A stretch of 64,000 nucleotides of DNA from an uncultured bacterium (lineage in GTDB: Bacteria > DRYD01): positions 91,133-155,132 of the forward strand of contig CAKZQG010000006.1 of NCBI GenBank assembly GCA_937139605.1. Direction: 5' to 3'. A program made the translations under genes and the position numbers. Every line of letters starts with the position of its first letter. Within the stretch, counting starts at the first letter, position 1. The notes below the pieces were generated by a model. That model was given only the letters and a program-made list of their open reading frames with translations. It was not told the DNA's origin and made no database searches. Of the stretch, positions 59,614-64,000 are shown in pieces.

Positions 59614-61308
59614 ATGGAAAAAGTAGGGATAATATTAGGTAATAAACAGAATACCCCTTATGAATTTTATTTTCTAATATCTAATGATGCGTTAGTACAA
59701 TTAGATGATATAGTATATACAAAAACTACAATAAAAGATATAGAGATCTATCATTATGGGATAGTAGTAGATATAAAAAAATATACAGAAGCAAGCAATT
59801 ATGCCATAGAAACAGAATTAATGTATAATAATAAAGTTCCATATTTAAATATTTCAGTAGCAAAAGTACTAACAACAAGAATAGAACCAGAAATTTATAT
59901 TCCTCCAAATCCAACTAACGAAGTATATAAAGCTAATATAAATCATACTGAATTAGCGCTATATTTTGATAAAATGGAAAACAAAATTCCAATTGGGTTT
60001 TTAAGAGATAACAATATAGCATACTTAAATTTAGATTTTATAGATGGTACAAACGGAGCGCATATAAATATAAGTGGAATGTCAGGAATAGCTACCAAAA
60101 CAACTTTTGCTACCTTCTTATTATTCTCATTATTTCAAAAATCCTCTCAAGCACATACATATAAAGCTATTATATTTAATGTTAAATCTACAGATTTATT
60201 ATATCTTAATAAAAAAAATAATTTCAAAAACTTAAAGAATACAACTAAAGAACAAATAATAAAAGAGTATGAGCTACTTAATCTAAAACCTGAAGAATTT
60301 AAAAATGTATCAATATTAGTCCCTCCTAAAAAAAATTCAATATTAAAAGAAAAAGATATCCCAGATACCTCTATTACTTCATATTTATATTATTTTACTT
60401 TGTCAGAAATAGCTAAAAACAATTTATTTAAATTCTTTTTTGTTGATGAAATCAAAGATTATCAAAATTTAGAAAGAATAATTTCTTATATAGAAAAACA
60501 TTTAGCTATATTATTAGATTATACTATCCAAAACGATAAAGAACTATATAATAAAGGAATTTTAATTGCAAAAATAAAAGACAAAAAAATTCAATTAGAA
60601 AACTTAGAAAATCTGTATAATTATTTAGAAGAATATTTAAGAATAAACAGGAGTGAAATAAATGAAACTACTGGCACTATTTTTGCTTTTTTAAGAAGAT
60701 TCAGGAAAATAAAAGAAGATTGTAATTTCTTACTTTCCTCAATTACCAACGATAAAATTAATATAATGGAAAAAATAATTAATAGTAGCTTAACAGTAAT
60801 AGATGTCCATAACTTACCTGAAAAAGCCAAAAGTTTTGTAGTATCTTCTATTTTATATTTAATATATCAAAAAAAAGAAGAAGAACAAGATTTAAATAAA
60901 TATTTCTTTGTAATAGATGAATTAAATAAATATGCTCCAGCTAACTTAGATACTCCAATAAAGGATGTATTAATAGATATTTCGGAGCGTGGTAGAAGCT
61001 TAGGGATAATACTAATAGGAGCTCAGCAAACCGCATCATTAGTAGAAAACAGAATATTATCTAATTGTGCAATAAAAGTAGTAGGAAGATCTGATTCATT
61101 TGAAATCTCTAAAAGCTATTATTCATTTTTAAATGATGAACTAAAAAAAAGAGTAATCATATTAAAACCAGGGAATATGATAATTTCCCAACCAGATTGC
61201 CCATTACCAATAGTAATAAAATTCCCTTATCCCGCATGGGCTACCAGAAAAGAAGAGGTCGATACAACCCAAGAAATCCAACACCTAAATAAACTCTTTA
61301 AAAAATAA
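59614..61308 (+). CDS. HerA/VirB4-like P-loop ATPase (DUF87-type)
   Basis: N-terminal HAS-barrel-like region, HINISGMSGIATKTTFATFLLFSLF, FFVIDELNKYAPANL, LIDISERGRSLGIILIGAQQTASLVENRILSNCAIKVVGR. Confidence 0.8.
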   Translation: MEKVGIILGNKQNTPYEFYFLISNDALVQLDDIVYTKTTIKDIEIYHYGIVVDIKKYTEASNYAIETELMYNNKVPYLNISVAKVLTTRIEPEIYIPPNPTNEVYKANINHTELALYFDKMENKIPIGFLRDNNIAYLNLDFIDGTNGAHINISGMSGIATKTTFATFLLFSLFQKSSQAHTYKAIIFNVKSTDLLYLNKKNNFKNLKNTTKEQIIKEYELLNLKPEEFKNVSILVPPKKNSILKEKDIPDTSITSYLYYFTLSEIAKNNLFKFFFVDEIKDYQNLERIISYIEKHLAILLDYTIQNDKELYNKGILIAKIKDKKIQLENLENLYNYLEEYLRINRSEINETTGTIFAFLRRFRKIKEDCNFLLSSITNDKINIMEKIINSSLTVIDVHNLPEKAKSFVVSSILYLIYQKKEEEQDLNKYFFVIDELNKYAPANLDTPIKDVLIDISERGRSLGIILIGAQQTASLVENRILSNCAIKVVGRSDSFEISKSYYSFLNDELKKRVIILKPGNMIISQPDCPLPIVIKFPYPAWATRKEEVDTTQEIQHLNKLFKK

Positions 61309-62173
61309 TATCATCTTTTTTAATTAATAAAAATTACTTAACTATCTCATACTCAAAATTAACTAAATCCTTTTTTACCCTATCAAACTCTATTCCTACA
61401 AGATAAATTTTTTCATAATTTAGATATTTTTTATGATATTCTTTTTCCCTAATTTGTTTTAACGCCTTCCCTTTTTCTTCTTTCTTCTCTATAACGAAAA
61501 ATTCTATATTTGCCTTATTTGAGTTATCTGAGTTATATGTTAATATTACTTTGAACTCTATTATATATACTATTTTTTTATCCACTATTATCGTTAAATC
61601 TATCCTCCCTTTTGATGTATTATCTTCTATTATCACATCTAATCCCGTTGTATATAACATACTATATACTGCTATTACATAACTATATTCCTCTTTTAAA
61701 TACATATAACTTATTGCACTTATTAATATCTCTATTTGTTCTTTTAACTCTTCTATTTTTTCTGTTTTTAATATCTCTATTATTTTTTCTGCTATTACAT
61801 TTACCTTTGATTTCTGTTTTATTAAATTATATAATATATCTCTATTAAATGATACCCTTACTTCCTTATTCGGAAATCCTAATTCAAACAATATCCCATT
61901 TTCACTTACCTTATAATCTCTTATTGTTAAATATCCACTTTGAAACATTATCGCTTCTATCTCTATCTCTTCTACATCAAATCTATTTAATAAACTCTCA
62001 TCGGCTTTTATCCCTTCTAATTCTACTATATTATACTCCTTTTGTTTTATTAACTTTATTAAAAAACTTGGTGTTCCTGTTTCATACCAATAACTCCTTA
62101 TCTCTTTTTTTCTTAAATATAACAACACATCAAACGGATTATATACTTTACTGCCTAAAAAATTATACCCATT

Positions 62174-62207
62174 ATAACGAACGCAGTATGCGTGAGTTAT
62201 ATGAAAT
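62174..62207. repeat. 34-bp hairpin element, unit B
   Basis: ATAACGAACGCAGTATGCGTGAGTTATATGAAAT; stems ATAAC/GTTAT and ACGCA/TGCGT. Confidence 0.92.
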
Positions 62208-62241
62208 ATAACGAACACAGTATGTGTGAGTTATATGAAAT
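62208..62241. repeat. 34-bp hairpin element, unit A (tandem with B)
   Basis: ATAACGAACACAGTATGTGTGAGTTATATGAAAT; stem ACACA/TGTGT, a compensatory change relative to unit B. Confidence 0.92.
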
Positions 62242-62917
62242 ATACCATTCTCTTACTTCTTCTATATTTACATTATCCAGATACTCTCTAAAATAATGTT
62301 CTAATTCTTCTTGGGTATATCCACATATATCTCCGTATTCCTTGCTTAATGAGATATCCTCTAACTGATTTAACCCACTAAACAATGATACTTTCGCAAA
62401 TTTACTTACTCCCGTTACCAGCAGAAATTTTATATATTTATCTAATCCCTTTAATACTGAATAAAATCCTTTTAACATTTCTCTTACCTCATATACTTCT
62501 TTCTTATCCATTAAATCCAATATCGGTTTATCATACTCATCTACTAACACTACTACTTGTTTTTTAGTTTCTTTAGCTATATGCTCTATCAATAATCTCC
62601 ATTTCACATACACACTTAAATTCTCTTTTATTTTATAATCATATATCTCTGAATACCTTAATATAACTGAATATATTTGCTCTTCTAATAAGTGTTTATT
62701 TAACGTTTGGATTTCCCCAAAATCTACCCTAATTACAGGATATTTTTCATTCCAATCCCATTTATTTTCTATGTATAATCCCTTAAATAATTCTCTTTTA
62801 CCTTCGTATAGATATTCAATAGTAGATAATAATAAAGACTTCCCAAAGCGTCTAGGTCTACTTGAAAATACATACTTTGAAGTACTTAACAATTCATATA
62901 TATACTTTGTTTTATCT

Positions 62918-62951
62918 ATAACGAAGGCATAAGCCTAATGTTATATGAAAT
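62918..62951. repeat. 34-bp hairpin element, unit C
   Basis: ATAACGAAGGCATAAGCCTAATGTTATATGAAAT; conserved flanks, inner stem AGGC/GCCT. Confidence 0.88.
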
Positions 62952-63120
62952 ACATATACATAATTTCCCGTTATTATATTCTTAAAATCACTTATCCCTA
63001 TCAGTAATCTCTTCATTTATTCTAACCCTCCTCAATTGAATTATAAATTATCACATCCTTTTTAATATTTTAATTATAATAAAAAAACTCCTTGTTGTTT
63101 ATAAGAAATTATACTAAAAC

Positions 63121-63149
63121 AAAAAAGGGGAGCAAAATCGCTCCCCTTT
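63121..63149 (-). terminator. Rho-independent terminator of the porin-like gene
   Basis: AAAGGGGAGC-aaaatc-GCTCCCCTTT stem with T-run on the minus-strand 3' side (AAAAAA at 63121-63126). Confidence 0.85.
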
Positions 63150-63183
63150 AATTATATATTTATTCTTTATTAATTAAATTCTT

Positions 63184-64000
63184 TTACTTTTGTCCAAACT
63201 TAACTCTTGCTCCTAACCACAACTGATTACCCTTCCAATCCGCATTATCTATTGTTAAAGCACCTGCATTGTTTTGGAAATTCTTACTATCAAAATTCAA
63301 GAACCTATAGTTTGCAAAGAAATTAACATCTTCTGATACCTTCCAATCAAATCCTACTCTTAATGCATTGCTATCATATGACATATTTTCTCCTTGGAAG
63401 TTTGCATCATCTTGTTGTTGGAAGTATTTACCTTCACTTGTTACTGCAGTATATGCAACATGCCATGTCCATTTCTCATTTGCAAAGAATCTAAACAATA
63501 CATCAAATGCCCTTACATTGTAATCTATATTATCTTGTGCGTTATTTGCAGTAACTGGTATCTTTCTTTGGACATCTGTATTATAGTATTGCCCTGTGAA
63601 ATCGTACTTACCACCTTGGAACTTATAATTAAATCCTATATTAAATGTATTTATATCTCCTTTCTTGAATACATCTGTTGCTACTGTAGTAGCTCCAGTA
63701 GTTCCAAAGATTGGTTCATAGAATCCCCATCTAACTTGAGTACCAGCTATTGCAGGATCATTATCAACTGTCGTATCTTTTTGAGTTAATCCTTCATACA
63801 TTGCCCATCCTAAGAATGCATCACTAAACTTATATTGAACATTTATTCTTACTCCTTGTCTATTATTTGGATATGCTTTTGCATCATGAGCTGTATATGT
63901 TAGTTGATCACTATTAAGAGCTGCACTATTAAGAGCTGGTTGATAAACAGGATATGGTAATTGTCCCCAATATAGATTGTCATAATACCCTACACCTGGG
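63184..64000 (-). CDS. Outer-membrane porin-like beta-barrel protein (truncated at window edge)
   Basis: Alternating beta-strand pattern (FNIGFNYKFQGGKYDFTGQYYNTD, WTWHVAYTAVTSEGKYF, NALRVGFDWKVSEDVNFFANYRFLNF), C-terminal QLWLGARVKFGQK. Frame stays open upstream of the ORF-track start to the window end (...PGVGYYDNLYWGQLPYPVYQPALNSAALNSDQLTY...). Confidence 0.75.
   Translation of the reverse strand, partial: PGVGYYDNLYWGQLPYPVYQPALNSAALNSDQLTYTAHDAKAYPNNRQGVRINVQYKFSDAFLGWAMYEGLTQKDTTVDNDPAIAGTQVRWGFYEPIFGTTGATTVATDVFKKGDINTFNIGFNYKFQGGKYDFTGQYYNTDVQRKIPVTANNAQDNIDYNVRAFDVLFRFFANEKWTWHVAYTAVTSEGKYFQQQDDANFQGENMSYDSNALRVGFDWKVSEDVNFFANYRFLNFDSKNFQNNAGALTIDNADWKGNQLWLGARVKFGQK

Larger units (their letters stand above)
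61334..63016 (-). pseudogene. AAA-ATPase-like gene with C-terminal PD-(D/E)XK nuclease-like domain, interrupted by three 34-bp elements
   Basis: ATG at 63016 with SD GAGGAGGG gives MKRLLIGISDFKNIITGNYVYV; excising 62918-62951 joins to DKTKYIYELLSTSKYVFSSRPRRFGKSLLLSTIEYLY...; excising 62174-62241 joins VREWY to NGYNFLGSKVYNPFDVLLYL...; the rest is open to the stop at 61334. Confidence 0.88.

Noticed and set aside
61612-62567. Long plus-strand Leu/Tyr-rich ORFs (61612..61848, 61849..62211, 62385..62567)
   Set aside because: Antisense to the interrupted AAA/PD-(D/E)XK gene; composition (L, Y, I, H, S) reflects reverse-reading of its codon usage, with no recognisable domain.
62174-62951. Treating the 34-bp units as a CRISPR array or a conventional IS
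   Set aside because: Too few copies, tandem without spacers and placed within a coding gene; no transposase in the window and no long terminal inverted repeats.
63394-63789. Cys-rich plus-strand ORF opposite the porin
   Set aside because: Antisense to a clear beta-barrel reading frame; the Cys/Ile-rich composition is a by-product of the opposite strand.

Overview
Very AT-rich bacterial window with LPS-type envelope genes (split RfaE/HldE, an MCE/MlaD-like protein, a porin) and a BpsA-like branched-polyamine synthase, which is suggestive of a thermophile. Most of the window is housekeeping: lepB, hpf, clpX, valS, recA, fabF, rplU, rpmB, pilT, rfaE1/E2, minCDE, nadK, gcvPB, hemH, folD, rpiB, prmC and truD. 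There are three tRNAs: His(GTG), Thr(TGT) and Val(GAC). The main accessory island is a ~15 kb minus-strand CRISPR-Cas locus (38.0-53.1 kb): cas3-cas4-cas1-cas2-cmr1-cmr3-cmr4-cmr5-cmr5'-csx1-cmr6-(TM+CARF-like protein)-cas10/cmr2. It has no Cascade genes, no cas6 and no CRISPR array in the window. The most unusual observation is at 61.3-63.0 kb. An otherwise intact AAA-ATPase/PD-(D/E)XK-type gene is interrupted at two points by precise 34-bp hairpin elements (three copies). Their stems differ by compensatory base changes, and removing them restores one continuous ~526-aa reading frame. Other points are two genes (a LonB-like protease and truD) that appear to start at ATT codons and are truncated in the ORF track, a DUF58 gene split by a 1-nt indel in a 9-nt homopolymer, and two potential pseudoknotted leader RNAs (upstream of recA and of a Cys/Met-metabolism PLP enzyme). 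All calls come from reading the sequence by eye; no homology search, folding or alignment was run.
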